From the NCBI GenBank assembly GCA_027946555.1, contig JAPEVC010000150.1, forward strand, positions 26,049 through 90,048: a stretch of DNA of 64,000 nt. Reading direction: 5' to 3'. Source of the DNA: Gnomoniopsis sp. IMI 355080 (lineage: Eukaryota > Ascomycota > Sordariomycetes > Diaporthales > Gnomoniaceae). Position 1 is the first letter of the stretch, and every line of letters starts with the position of its first letter. Below, piece after piece: positions 34,466 through 46,309 of the stretch. A program made the translations under genes and the position numbers. The notes beneath the pieces were generated by a model that ran no database searches, was not told the DNA's origin, and worked only from the letters and a program-made list of their open reading frames with translations.

Positions 34466-36118
34466 ATGCAGACCTTTGGCGCATATCTCGTCGCGGTCTT
34501 GGCCGCCAGCGCAGAGCTTGCCTCTGCGCTGCCCCAGAAGATGGACCTCGTGGAGCCCCGCGGCCAGACAGAGGGTCGCACGCTCTCTGTACCGGTCGTT
34601 CACAACATCAACCGTCGCAAGGCACTCGGTCACCCGGCTCTGGCCTACGCCAAGGCCCTCCGAAAATATAACGCCACCCTCCCCTCCCACGTTCAGGCAG
34701 TTGTCGACAGGTTCACCCTCCCAACCACCTCCAAGCGTGCAGGTGATGAGGAAGGCACCGTGGTCGCCACTTCTGTGGACTCGGACACCGAGTATGTGGC
34801 CACCATCTCAGTGGGCACACCAGCCCAGAGCCTTCCTATGGATTTCGACACCGGTTCTGCGGATTTGTGGGTCATGGGTAAAGGAGTCTCAGGTACCTCG
34901 GGCCACACCACCTACGACTCGAGCAGCAGTTCCACCGCCAAGAAGCTGTCGAGCGCTTCTTGGTCTATCAGCTATGGAGACGGTAGCTCATCCAGCGGCG
35001 ATGTCTACACGGACACAGTGACGATTGGAAACCTGACTTATGCCAGTCAAGCCGTAGAGGTGGCCACCACCGTCAGCTCAGAATTCACAGAGGACACCAG
35101 TATCAGTGGACTTGTGGGCCTTGCCCAGAGCTCCATCAACACCGTGACGCCCACGGCGCAAAAGACGTTCTTTGACAACATCAAGGCGTCCCTTGCGTCG
35201 CCGCTCTTCACCGCCGATTTGAAGCACAACACCAAGGGCTCGTATAACTTTGGCTACATTGACGCCGCAGCCCACACCGGCACTGTCTACTACGCCGACC
35301 TGGTCACCAGTGGCGATTTCGGCGGATTCTGGACCTTTGTTGCAAGTGGATACACCGTGGGCACTGCAACAGGTACCTCATCCGGACCCGGCGCCAGCGG
35401 GACCTCGAGCGCTGGCTCTGGCTCTGGCTCCGCAACCACAGGCTCTTCGGCTTCCCCGACAGGGGCCGGAGGTAGCTCCTCGTCTTCAGACGGCGGCAAT
35501 GGCGGTGGTTTCGGCGGATTTGGCGGATTCGGTGGCGGCGAAGGTTCCAGCAGTTACTCCGGCAACAGTGTGCCCGAGTACGGCTCATCATCCTCTTCGA
35601 GCAGCTCCTCTTCCTCCGATCTGAGCAGCTTGGAGGCCGAGGCCGAGGCGGAAGCCGAGGCGCTTGCCAGCTCCTGGGGCTTCAAGAAGGAGAAGAAGAG
35701 CAGCACCGGCACCCCGACCACCCCGGAGAAGCGCTCCGTCACCCGCCGCGCAACCGCCATCACCGGTATTGCTGACACTGGTACCACGCTGCTCATGCTA
35801 CCCGACACCGTGGTCAGCGACTACTACGGACAGGTCGACGGCGCGCAGGAGAGCACCGAAGAGGGTGGCTACGTCTTCTCGTGCGACGCAACGCTGCCGG
35901 ACTTCAAGTTCAACGTGGGCGACGGAGAGATCACCGTGCCTGGTGACTACATCAACTTCCAGCCGATCAGCACGGGTTCCAGCACCTGCTACGGTGGTAT
36001 CCAGAGTGACAGCGGCATTGGCATGGCTATCTTTGGAGACATTGCGCTCAAGGCTGCGTTGGTTGTCTTTGACTCGGGCAACAGCCGTGTGGGCTGGGCG
36101 GCCAAGACTACTTCCTAA
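34466..36118 (+). CDS. Secreted pepsin-family (A1) aspartic protease with large linker insertion
   Basis: Extracellular or wall-associated endopeptidase, single exon, 550 residues. Signal peptide about 1-21. The propeptide ends at a KR dibasic site (90-91), a kexin-type site. First catalytic motif FDTGSADLWV (DTG near 128-130), flap region SISYGDGSSSSGDVY, and second motif GIADTGTTLLMLP (DTG near 436-438). A stretch of about 125 residues (near 300-427) is inserted between SGYTVG and TAITGIADTG. It is Ser/Gly-rich, then FGGFGGFGGG, poly-Ser, EAEAEAEA, a Lys-rich stretch and dibasic KR and RR sites. Ordinary fungal pepsins have only a few residues there. The start with CACAATG context at 34466 was chosen because the signal peptide follows at once. 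No GPI signal is evident at the C-terminus. Confidence 0.9.
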   Translation: MQTFGAYLVAVLAASAELASALPQKMDLVEPRGQTEGRTLSVPVVHNINRRKALGHPALAYAKALRKYNATLPSHVQAVVDRFTLPTTSKRAGDEEGTVVATSVDSDTEYVATISVGTPAQSLPMDFDTGSADLWVMGKGVSGTSGHTTYDSSSSSTAKKLSSASWSISYGDGSSSSGDVYTDTVTIGNLTYASQAVEVATTVSSEFTEDTSISGLVGLAQSSINTVTPTAQKTFFDNIKASLASPLFTADLKHNTKGSYNFGYIDAAAHTGTVYYADLVTSGDFGGFWTFVASGYTVGTATGTSSGPGASGTSSAGSGSGSATTGSSASPTGAGGSSSSSDGGNGGGFGGFGGFGGGEGSSSYSGNSVPEYGSSSSSSSSSSSDLSSLEAEAEAEAEALASSWGFKKEKKSSTGTPTTPEKRSVTRRATAITGIADTGTTLLMLPDTVVSDYYGQVDGAQESTEEGGYVFSCDATLPDFKFNVGDGEITVPGDYINFQPISTGSSTCYGGIQSDSGIGMAIFGDIALKAALVVFDSGNSRVGWAAKTTS

Positions 36119-36842
36119 GAGGCGGGCTGAAAAAGTCTCGATTAGGAGGTGAAGAGTTGGTTAAGGAGGGGTGAATGCTTTCTGAATGGGAGCCGGAGGC
36201 TTTTCTTTTTGGTTCCCTGGATTTTCTTTCCAAGTGTACATATAATAGCGAGTTCACACAATTATACCACAGTCGGCAGCCGTCGGATGTTTCAATATTA
36301 TAGTACTACACAAGTCCTCTCACCTTGGTCCTTGGTGTTCTCGATTATATATGCAAGATCACGCTTCAATTGAGTGATGAGTTTTTCTGTACTGTAATAG
36401 CTCCCAAATGGTTGGTATTTTGAAGTCAAGCAGTATACGCCAGCCTATCACTACCTAGGTATCTGTTGATTGGACTTGACGAACGATCGTACAAAAAAAA
36501 TAAAATTATAAGCAGTACAGGTGACTAGACGTTGATGAGTTGTATATGGAAGGTGGCAGGGGGGAGGTTGATCCAACCGTACAGGAACGGAGGGCATATG
36601 GCCCTCACATCCCTATTGGCGAATCAGTCCGAGACCTCTGATTGGCCAGTCCACAGTATTCTTTGACAAGGCTGAGCACGGGAATTCTCAATAGGTACCT
36701 ATCTAAGAGGTAGAACTCCGAATAAACAGACGCTCGTCCGCTCTGCTGGTTGAAGAGCACCCTCTCATGCCTAAGTTTTAGCTTCATAAATCGCTACAGT
36801 CCAACCACCGCTATATCTGAACCCTTCTTCTTTGATCAACTT
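36119..36842. other. Convergent intergenic region
   Basis: 3' flanks of the aspartic protease and GT61 genes. Contains an ACCTAGGT palindrome at 36453-36460. No gene. Confidence 0.5.
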
Positions 36843-38327
36843 TCATTCGCTTACATCATAATCAAATCGGCCCGTATTGTACATACTCTTGATAGCGATA
36901 TCCATCACTTCGTCAAATTTCTTCTGGTCTATTGAAACGTCATCCTGCTGCCAATTCCCCCTACCCGGTTCCACCAGAGAGCCATGCGTGCTAAAGTACG
37001 AATGGCCCAGAGCGCCGGCGAGATTTCGAAACCCCTTGTGCTTGAAGTCCTCGGGCAGAATTTCGACCATGACCGACCGCTCCCGCATCCATAGGCCATG
37101 TGTAAGCCCGGCGCCATGGACACCAGCTAGAACGTCTGTGTTGCGTACGATCTGGATCTGCTCCTGCAAAGGTAGTGCGGCAAGGTCAACGAGATGGATG
37201 GAGGCATGCGACTTCAGGTAGCGGCGGCGCAAGGCAGCGATGTGCTCTTCGGCTTCCAGAAGCTTACGCGTGCCAAGACGGTGGATAAAGGTGACCACGA
37301 CGGTATCCCGCGACTCCTCTGTCTTATCCGTGATGTGAAAGTGGTTTAGAACGCGCCGGGAGAACGTCCGAAGGAGTTCCGAGTGTCCGCAATCGTTGGG
37401 CTCCCAGTCGCCCCTCCACACAGGATTACTACCACCAGGCAGTGGGATGATAATATCACGGATGCCGGTCTGTGCGGGAAGTTGGGCGAGCCTGATCGTG
37501 GGCTTCTTGGCAAAGAGTCTCCAAAGGTCAAAAAAGGGCCCGTCAGCCTTGTCGTCTAAGATAACGACTTGAGTGTTCTCCCCATCCTCAGGCGTAAGGA
37601 AAGGAGGACCTATTCCTTCCGGCCCATCCCTTGGTGTCATCTGCAGCACGTCAAGGGACATGCTCAGCGACATAATCTCCATAAGCGAATGCCAAGGATT
37701 GCCCTCACCCTCGCGCTTTAAGAGGATAATATTGGTGCGAGCGTCCCTGGCCTGGGGCAGCAGCTCCATGTGGGGATCGAAATCCACAAAAGAGTCCATG
37801 ACAGCCTGCGGCCCTGTCTCGTACCAATATCTGTGAAATTGTCCCATCGGCAGTGAAGATTCGTTCAACTCGACAGTCCTTGGCTCGACCATCTCGCACC
37901 CTATTTTGAATTTGCCCGCAGCCTCGTCAATTTGAGCTACGTTGCCCACGCAAAACGAGTCGACTCGATCATTGGCCTCGATCTGGCTGTGAAAGCACGT
38001 CACTTGGGACATTACATCAGCGCAGTATGTCGCTCTGGATTTTCGAAGATTGTCCAGGTATGCAAGCCCAAGGCGACGGGCACAGAATGGTGAATCATCG
38101 TGCAGGTGGCTATAGTCGTCAGGCGGTCGAAGAAGGGCGCTTGTTTCTGACGTTGAGCCAGATGAGGACGCATCAGAACAAACACCAAAACGGCATGATC
38201 CAAAGACAGGCTGCACTGCTGCCGGAGCCAGTGTACGAAGCGAGAAGGATAATAGAACGAAGATCACGATGACCATGAGAAGTAATCTCTGAAGGCGCAA
38301 CGAGGAAGAAATAGAACGCGAGAACAT
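36843..38327 (-). CDS. GT61-family (DUF563/EOGT-like) glycosyltransferase
   Basis: Golgi/ER type II membrane glycosyltransferase, single exon, 494 residues. Starting at ATG 38327 gives a short cytosolic segment and one membrane span (LLLMVIVIFVLLSFSL, residues about 15-30), followed by a Cys-containing lumenal stem. The C-terminal third holds the family signature TDVLAGVHGAGLTHGLWM and VEILPEDFKHKGFRNLAGALGHSYF. GT61 members include plant xylosyl/arabinosyltransferases and animal EGF-specific O-GlcNAc transferases; fungal donors and acceptors are mostly unknown. The frame extends upstream without another ATG. Confidence 0.85.
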   Translation of the reverse strand: MFSRSISSSLRLQRLLLMVIVIFVLLSFSLRTLAPAAVQPVFGSCRFGVCSDASSSGSTSETSALLRPPDDYSHLHDDSPFCARRLGLAYLDNLRKSRATYCADVMSQVTCFHSQIEANDRVDSFCVGNVAQIDEAAGKFKIGCEMVEPRTVELNESSLPMGQFHRYWYETGPQAVMDSFVDFDPHMELLPQARDARTNIILLKREGEGNPWHSLMEIMSLSMSLDVLQMTPRDGPEGIGPPFLTPEDGENTQVVILDDKADGPFFDLWRLFAKKPTIRLAQLPAQTGIRDIIIPLPGGSNPVWRGDWEPNDCGHSELLRTFSRRVLNHFHITDKTEESRDTVVVTFIHRLGTRKLLEAEEHIAALRRRYLKSHASIHLVDLAALPLQEQIQIVRNTDVLAGVHGAGLTHGLWMRERSVMVEILPEDFKHKGFRNLAGALGHSYFSTHGSLVEPGRGNWQQDDVSIDQKKFDEVMDIAIKSMYNTGRFDYDVSE

Positions 38328-40466
38328 GATGTTCGGAGCTATTAGAGAGTCAGTCACCGAGCGCAATCTAGATACTCCAGCTGACCTAGATGCCGCTACT
38401 TCTTGATCAAAATGTTCACCTCACCAGCACTGATAGAGGGAGAATACCGGGACACAATGTTCATCACGATCACTCAACTCTGCTAAATAAAAAGAAGAAA
38501 AAAGAAAAAAAAGGGATAAAAGAAAAGAGGCAACAAGGGGTTCTCACAAATGACTTGGAATGCCCGATGGGGTGTTATAGGAAGGCTACTGGCCACAAAG
38601 CGCAAAAATAAAACGTGTCTTGAAAGAAGTCATCAAGGCTAGGAGGTGGCAAAAGACTGCTTTGAATATTCGACTTGATGCAGTCCGTCGTTGACAAACG
38701 CGCCTTCACACCTGTCCTCGTAGCCTTGACTGCGTTACACTATGTGCCCTTCTAGAATCGGTGCACAACTTAAGCGCGTGGGTAATGCTGGCATTGATGG
38801 GTAGACAAAGGACCAAGAGGCGTAAACGTCGTAGTTCACTATCAGGCTGGTAACATAGATTGTGCAAGCCGACTTGGGTTCTGAGATGATGTGGAAAGCA
38901 GACGAAACCATAAGGATTCAGCACGCTCCAGATGCGACATGTCACGGCGCTTCCGATTGCACTGAACGCACCCTCGCTTCTCTGACTCTCAGGCCTTGTC
39001 GCTGGGAAGCCTTCAGCTCCTGCTTACCCAAAAGTCGTCATTGGCTGGTAACCAAAGGGTATCAACGCCATCGGAAAGTCATCAAGGCTGAGACCCACAC
39101 TTTATGCATGTTGGTTACTGATGTTGCTTTGCTTGCTAAGGAGGACCTATGGCGTTCTCTAGAACCTAAAAGCAATTTTATCATCCCCAACGGGTATTCG
39201 AACCGCTACACCTGGGCGAATTACATTGGAATGTAAGGGTGATGCACTTAAGGGGGCCATCGAGTATAAGGTCTCGCCATGTTTATTTCTGTAGGTCGCG
39301 ATCCATCAGCAGCGATTTTGTCTCGGAACAAGGCACTACGCGATTCGGCATCACAATCCTCTGAAATTCATCTCCCCTGCTAGTGATAGAGGGTCTCTGT
39401 GTCATCAATACATTACGATGAGAGGTCCCGACAAAGTCTTTTTGTCTTCTTCAGGGCTGGTATGCTGGCTGAGGCGGAGACTATGACAGCCCGATGGTGA
39501 AGTGCATGCCCATGGAGCCGAGTAGGCCCTTCTCACTATCACGAAGTCTTTGATTGAGCAGCGATTAGGTTTGACCAATTCCGTTGGCATTTTGAGTGGA
39601 CCTATTATATTGTGCCAGATGCGCATTTAAACTTCCATCGGAGTGGGGCGAGTCTGGGAGGGTGGTCAGCAGCCAACAAGGCTTCAGCTGCGTTATCACC
39701 AGGCGGAGACAGGAGGAGGCGCAGCTTATGGAACCAACAAGAAAACCAACAGTTTCAGCGATGACCACCAACGGAGCATCTAATATTAAGATGTGCATCG
39801 GAGGACACGATTGCTAACCAAGACACAACGAAATAGCATGCTACCTGGCCGCCGCAACTTTGCCGCCACGATTCACCAGCTTGAGTTTTTTCTTGGCCTC
39901 TGTTGTAGCTCTAGCAAGATCGAGCGGCTGAATACTAATGGCAATCCGTCGAATATCTTGGATGGAACGGTTTATACTACCGAAGTATGAAATACCACAA
40001 TGTCACGCGTTATTTTGCTTGATACGAGCGAGCAGACGCCAAGGATCAACTTTTAACAAGCTGCGTCCATTGCTACATCAACACGATCTGCAAGTTGGCG
40101 GGAAAATGCGCCTACGCAAACGCCTCCAATTTCTCATTCGAGTATCCTGGAGGCTCTTTAGAATATATAAGCCAATCTGAGTGATGCGAGAACCCCTGTT
40201 GTCCTGGAATGTGCCGTTGGTGACAGCAGAAACACCTTCGCAGACTGCCCTGGTTAATAGCCTTGCTATGGGGCGAACCCCCCCCCCCCCACCGAGCACG
40301 ATACCCTTTTTGAACTCTTCTACTGTTGATCCCTGACTTCCTGAGTTTTAAGAATCAAGAGTGACCGCGAATCCCGCCTTTTCCCGTCTCAGTATACAAA
40401 GAGCACACAATTACCAATCTCGAACACCTCATTCGGCTTAGTGAGCAAAGAGACTGCGCTTTCAAG
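38328..40466. other. Gene-poor interval, no supported gene
   Basis: About 2.1 kb. A 124-codon plus frame at 38862-39236 has no domain. A stretch near 39187-39235 has a GGTTCGAA-like T-loop on the minus strand but does not fold as a tRNA. A run of 13 C lies at 40278-40290, near the promoter of the next gene. Confidence 0.45.
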
Positions 40467-42415
40467 ATGGTCATGACTGTTGCAGTCCGGATTGCGCAGG
40501 TGCTCTTCTACTTGGCCTGGGCCGTTGTTGTTCGCGCACAGTCCACATCATCGACAGCTTCAGCTTGCGTGCCAAGTCCGAAATCTGTGGAAATTAGGAA
40601 TGTTTCCATAGCTAACTCGCCAGATAATGCGGTAGCAAGAGGCATCGCCATCAGTATCGGTACACCTGCCCAGGACTTCGCGTTCATGCCATATTCGTTC
40701 GTCGCTCATCTGTCCCTTTCTTCCAGATTTTTCACGCTGGAAGTCTGTTGCTCTCGTTTTGAAACGAATGCTCATATGAGAGTCCTTGTTCAGGTTCAAT
40801 AATAGCTTTGTGTTCGATGCTAGGAATAATTGCGGCTATGGTGGAAACTTCCCAGACGTAAGCAATGCTGCTTGCATTACCTGGAGAGGTGGAGCATACC
40901 TCGCCAGTGCATCCAAAACCGTCCAGCGCAGCACCAACTACACTGTCACCGATCCAAGTCCCTATCCATCAACTTCAGCATACAGTGACCTATGGACAGT
41001 TGGCGACGAAATCGCCCTAAGCACATACTCTTTTGGTGTACCCGTGAACGACTGGGGCGAACAGTACTACACCCCCCAAAACCTGCTGGGCCTGGGCTCC
41101 CAATCCACCTTTCTCAACGATCTGAAAGAAGCAGGCATTATAGGCTCACGTACCTGGTCCATCTTTTGGGGTCTAGATGGCGCCTCAGTCGATGCAAACA
41201 CGAATGGCAGCATGGTTTTTGGGGGTTATGACAAGAATAAGGTGTACGGAGCCAACTACACTGCCAAGCTAAATTACACCAACTGTAAATGGGGAATTCA
41301 AGCGGAGCTCTCAGCTTTCAGCATGGTTGATACAGGTGGTACTGTGACGAGCATGTCTGCGGGTGATACGGACATCACAGAGCCCCTCTTCGCTTGTATC
41401 GATCCCGCCGAACCAGGAATGTTCAACATACCCTTTGACTACTTCGAGACATTTGCAAATCACACCAATTACACGACTTATATTGAAGAGCTTGGAGATA
41501 ACGATGGTCGTTCTTTTGGGCTCAACTTTTTTGATCTGCTATACAAGCCAGTGGACAATCGGTAAGTTACCGTTTCACGAAAATCCTCGGGGCATATGGT
41601 AGGCGTTGACGCCGAGCAAGTGCCCATATACCTCCAACAAGTTCGTATTCGACAGCTTTTGACCAGATACCAGCTTTGGCGGCCAGTTCAAAGTTACCTT
41701 CCAAGATGGCCCGACAGTGTTAATTTCGAATGATCAGTTCGTTGTTCCCCATATCTATGTGGACGATAACAGCGGACTTTGGTCGCAAGACTTCTCCGAG
41801 TATGACCTTCTCATCAACTCGGGCGCTATTGGTGGAAGTAATACGACCTTAGGGCTGAACAGACATGCCTCGACTTTCATCTACACCATGGTCAACCTGG
41901 ATGCAGGGGAATTCACAATCTGGGCTGCCAATTCAGAAAGTAACACCCAGAGTCTTGTGGCCGTGGACACGAATAACGTGATCGTCGATCAAGCAAGTCT
42001 TTGCGCAACCTCACCCCGAACGGCTCTGCCGTCTGCAGACACTAAAAGCAACAGCTCTAATCTTTCAGGCGGTTCCATTGCTGGTATTGCTATTGGTGCC
42101 GTTGCCGCTGTATCACTTCTGGGACTGCTCGGCTGGTGGATTTTCAGGCGAAGGAGAACAGAGTCCCAGCGCCAGCCTCAGCCACTACAGACTCAGGAAC
42201 TCCATCATTTGCCAGGAGATGATACTGACAAGTTTTACGTGCCTGGAGGTATGGTTAGCACCGGGCGGAATACCCTTCTGTCTGACTTTGATGCATCGGG
42301 CACACCTCGTACCGTCTCCACTACGGCATCTCATCAGATGGGATCTCATGCATCGGAATTGCCAGCATTGCACTTGCACCATCAGCAGGAATCTCGGTTC
42401 GAGCTCCATGGGTGA
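40467..42415 (+). CDS. Membrane-anchored A1 aspartic protease homologue, probably catalytically dead
   Basis: Exons 40467-40696, 40794-41561 and 41674-42415 give 579 residues. Signal peptide about 1-24. The pepsin fold is recognisable from ISIGTPAQDFAF (63-73), but the segment that should read DTGS is MPYSFNN, so the first catalytic Asp is absent. The second motif, MVDTGGTVTS, keeps DTG at 256-258. Further landmarks are NLLGLGSQSTFLNDLKEAG, FGGYDKNKV and many N-glycosylation sequons. One membrane span (about 465-488, GSIAGIAIGAVAAVSLLGLLGWWIF) is followed by RRRR and a tail of about 85 residues. The intron 1 donor is GTTCGT, weaker than usual, but this join gives family-like FMPYSFNNSFVF. A binding or sensing role is inference. 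Confidence 0.82.
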
Positions 42416-43156
42416 TAGTCGTGGTGCAAACGCTATTGATAACACTTCAACTTCGCAGAGTTTGGATCGCGAACTTTAGAGGACAGGTCTGCGTGTTTTA
42501 CTACTTGAAACTCATTGAGGCACAATACTCTCCCTAATGTGTTGAGTATATAGCAGCACACAGGTGAGAGGCCTGGGATGTTTGAGCATGAGATGATGAG
42601 ATCACGGAATTCCAACATTAAAGGCAAGACTTTTTGGTTGATGAAGGTATATACACAACAAATCCTACAGTCCCCTCCTCGATGTGGACACTTAATACCT
42701 TACCTACCACAATCTTTCACAATCCTTTCTTTCTACAAGGCTTCTAGCAATTACTTCCATTATTTCTACTGCCTTAAGATGTCTGGTTGCCAGTAGCATA
42801 GAAGTAAAGATGATCCCAGCTCCCTCCACTTATGATTTCTGCATTCTCTCTGACAGCCTCGTTGCTGGCCTCATCGTCACCATCGCCGCCTTCACCCTCG
42901 TTCTTGAATACAATCAGCCTAGCTCAGGTCGTCTGTTCCTTCAAAAATGTAGCCCCACCAGCCTTCCTACCAACTTTCCTCTCTTTATCACCCTCAGAAG
43001 TCAAAGCTTGCCTCATCCACAAAGCCATTGTGGCCTCCGAAAGCCCGCTGCCTGCACCTCTCTCTCCCTCCCTTATTCTTTCCTGCCTTTTTGCATCAAT
43101 CAAGTTCCTCGGCCAAGTAAACTTTGACTTCGTGCCAACTCAAACTCTCGCTCACG
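42416..43156. other. Intergenic, upstream of the Zn2Cys6 gene
   Basis: Downstream part of the protease homologue and C/T-rich leader of the Zn2Cys6 gene (about 42820-43150). A 140-codon frame that begins at 42832 runs past the real start in another frame and is not a gene. Confidence 0.5.
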
Positions 43157-43886
43157 ATGGCTCGCACGCGCAACACGGTGAGCAAGACAGCGCACCTGCT
43201 CCGATCGGGCCGCCAGGTCGACATATCGAGCGGACTCGCGGCCACCGTGGCTAGCAGTAGCAACAGTAGCAAGACCAACAAGAGGCCAGACAAGCCTCCT
43301 GCGAAGAAAAAGAAGAGTGTTCGCTTTTCCGGGTGTAATGAAATCCGTCGGTTCGACGGTACCGCTGACGAGGAAGCTGGCTTGGACGAAGAGGACAGCA
43401 GCGATGAAAAGAGTAACGACGAAGACTTTGATGGCATGGAGAGCGAGGGGGATGACTCGGAGGACTATTACCCGACAAAGATCGCCAAGAAGCGTGAGGC
43501 AGACAGGGTCGACAATGGGAAGAACGTCAACAGTCGCGCTTCCCAAGGACTCCAGAGAGCCAACAGCAAGGTAACCCACAAGACACCTCATCGCAGCAGC
43601 AACCATGGCAAGGCCTCGACCTCGAACTCGGCCTCATTCCCGACCAGCGAGCCGGTCAATAAACCGTGCACGGAATGTAGCAACGCCCACTCCAAGTGTA
43701 TCCAGAGTAGGCTGCCAGGCCAGAGTTGTAAGCGCTGTGCGGAGCGAGGGCTCTCATGTGTTGTGGACCCGAATCACAGCCGGACTCGCCATCCAGGCGG
43801 AAAAAGAAGCCAGGGTAAGACCGCAAAGGGCGCAAAGACGATTACTGCTGAGGAGTTGGAAGAGGAGGACCTGTAAGTCTTGATCA

Positions 43887-43921
<35 letters not shown>

Positions 43922-45427
43922 TCACACCATCACCTGCTTCTCCATGCCAACCTTGGGAACCAACAACAACGACCTGGCAATTGACATATCGAATAGTGAC
44001 GACTCCAGCAGCGACGACCCCCTCAACAATCGTGAGTACATTCAATCATCTAACCCCAAAGCCAACCCCCCCTCCTTACTTTTGTTGGACAACTGCATCC
44101 CAACTAAGTTCTGACACCTCGTACAGCTGTCTCCATGCAACGCTCCGCCTCGCGCAAAAACAACAACACCACCGCCACCAGATCCTCGACCCCCACTCTG
44201 CCCAAGTTGAGATCTTCTAGCTCAACGACACAATCTGGCAGAAGCATCACAAAGCCTCACCACGAGAACCAGTATTGTCCCTCCTCTTCCTCCTCTCCTC
44301 CCTCTCCCGCGCCCGACTCAAGCGAGGACGACTACTACGACGAGCTAGAATCCACAATGGCCGGCGCAAAGAAGACCAACAAGGAAGTCCTTGGTGCCTC
44401 AATCTCTACCCCCAATCCAGGCAGCAAACGTCGCACTACTAAAGCTGCTGCCCGCAAGGGCCCCGCGCGCGGCATCTCAGGCATAGCCAGCAACGGCCAG
44501 CAACAACAGAGCCATCCGTCCTCGCCCCCGGCTCGCCAGTCGAAGCCCATCGATGATGTTCCAATGCTTGAGCAGCAGAGTACCCTGCCTACCGATTTTT
44601 TGTTCTCCCCTAGCAGCATCCAGCAACTCGATACGAGCAAAGGCAAAGACCAAACCGACCTGGCGATGCAGCACAAGGAGAACGCCGCAAGCAACACCTC
44701 CCCCGTCGACCGCGTCGACAAACCCGACCCTCCAGCCTTGAAGTACTACTACGCCCATCCTACGCCAGTGTCGTTGTTCCCCGCGCAGCACACCGAGGAT
44801 TTCACCTCCATTGTACCTCCCAGTGGTGGTGGTGAGACCAAGAGCGTACCAACTTTCCTCCCCAAAGGCCACGGCAGCGTCTTGAATTCAGACAGTGACG
44901 ACGTCGACCCCCTGCCTCCCATCTCCCAGATAGGTCAGGGCGGTGCTTACATTGGGCGGTACGATGCGCAACTTGCCACAGAGCAGCTCATCACCACGAC
45001 CTCTACCAACAACAATACCAACAACAATAATACCACTCAGGTCCCCGCCGCCTTGCGGGCTCCTCCTCCTCCCACAACCACTGGCTACGATCTACCTCCA
45101 GGCTCTCATCCCAACCCATCCATCCTCCACCAGGGCCCAACCTTTTCTCCCACTACCACCACCTCCTCTACCAACGACATGCCCGCCCAAGGCACGCCCG
45201 CCTACCGCTACAGCGCCACCAAGATCCTCTTCCTTCTCAAGCAAGTTCAACGTGCACAGCTTCTCGCGCTAGGTGGCGCCCATATTGCGCCCGAAACCGT
45301 GGCACAGCTGGACGCCGAGATCGAGGGGGCTCGCCAGCGGGCTATCGCCCTGTGGCATGTGGTGCATGATCATGTTCCTGTTGGTGGAAACATGTATGAT
45401 GTGGGAGGCTTGTCGCTTTTTCAGTGA
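43157..45427 (+). CDS. Zn2Cys6 binuclear-cluster nuclear protein
   Basis: Exons 43157-43872, 43997-44031 (35 nt) and 44127-45427 give 683 residues. The cluster C-x2-C-x6-C-x9-C-x2-C-x6-C uses Cys 171, 174, 181, 191, 194 and 201, the Gal4-type DNA-binding signature. Unlike most family members the cluster is not near the N-terminus. It follows a basic patch (PPAKKKKSVRF, about 48-57) and a long acidic region (about 71-105). The C-terminal 480 residues are low-complexity (Ser, Pro, Thr, Asn, Gln), and a short helical block TKILFLLKQVQRAQLLAL lies close to the end. No fungal-specific middle homology domain is visible. Intron 1 contains a (CT)15 tract. Likely a nuclear regulator; target genes unknown. 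Confidence 0.8.
43889..43918 (+). repeat. (CT)15 microsatellite in intron
   Basis: Uninterrupted CT dinucleotides just after the GTAAGT donor of intron 1 of the Zn2Cys6 gene; likely length-polymorphic. Confidence 0.9.
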
Positions 45428-46309
45428 ATTGGGAGGACCTTGTGAGTGTTGAGAGCAGAGAGCGACAGAAAGAGAGAGACTGGGGAAGTGGGTGTGTGGT
45501 GAGTCTCGTTCATGGCGGATGTCGTGTCTGGTCGGTCGATACTCTCGAGCGCACTCGCTCAATCTGTTTCCAGCGTCACGATTTCCTTAACTGGATTCCC
45601 CTTGTATGCTCCTGACTTGGATAGTCTCACCGCTGCTTGCATATCGGCGGTATTGGGGACAAACCAAAAGCATTGGGGAACGGAGGGGAGAGTGTGATAA
45701 TGTTGAGTTGCAATTACATTCGGAGGAAAACCGATTTTGAGCTGAGGGGGGAAAGGTTATGCAGAGCCGCCGGCAGTCAACCTGGAAGCTCAAATCTCTC
45801 ACAGCCTATGTGAGCAAAAGACATCGTTACAGTGAGTCGGTTATCACCACATATCCCACGAGAGGGGGTGGTGACAGGAAGGTTCTGATGGATGGAAGGA
45901 AACAGCAGCAAGGCAAAGACGACCAAGGGACTTTAAAATGGAAGAATGTAGTAGAAGATGGAAAAAGGGTTGTCACATATCACAATTCACAAGGCACGGT
46001 AGCCTTACATAATGATAGAAGAATGACTTGCATTTTGCAAAATGCTAACCACCCGATTCCTGAGATGTTCCCGCTCGTTTAACAATTCATCACCGCTGGC
46101 TTTTCCCCGATTTCCAAGGACGCTGGTAAACCAATTCTACCACCCATCCGTCTTTCACACCTGTATTTTTTTATATATCCCAACAAAACACCCCCAAACC
46201 CGAATATGATGCATTCCTCAAATCCGACCGATCCCAACCCATGTTCCTTTACATCAAAGCATCGTGACCACAGGGCGTTTCCATCCATCCCATCCATCTA
46301 TACATCCAT
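45428..46309. other. Convergent intergenic region
   Basis: Shared 3' region of the Zn2Cys6 gene and ire1. Near 46281-46309 there is a CATC-type short repeat right after the ire1 stop codon. No gene. Confidence 0.5.

Noticed and set aside
35250..35624. Alternative plus frame inside the aspartic protease insert
   Set aside because: Ala/Pro/Gln-rich off-frame reading of the low-complexity insert, not a second gene.
39170..39240. tRNA-like T-loop on the minus strand
   Set aside because: GGTTCGAA is present, but the T-stem does not pair, the anticodon-like loop has six bases and only part of an acceptor stem forms.
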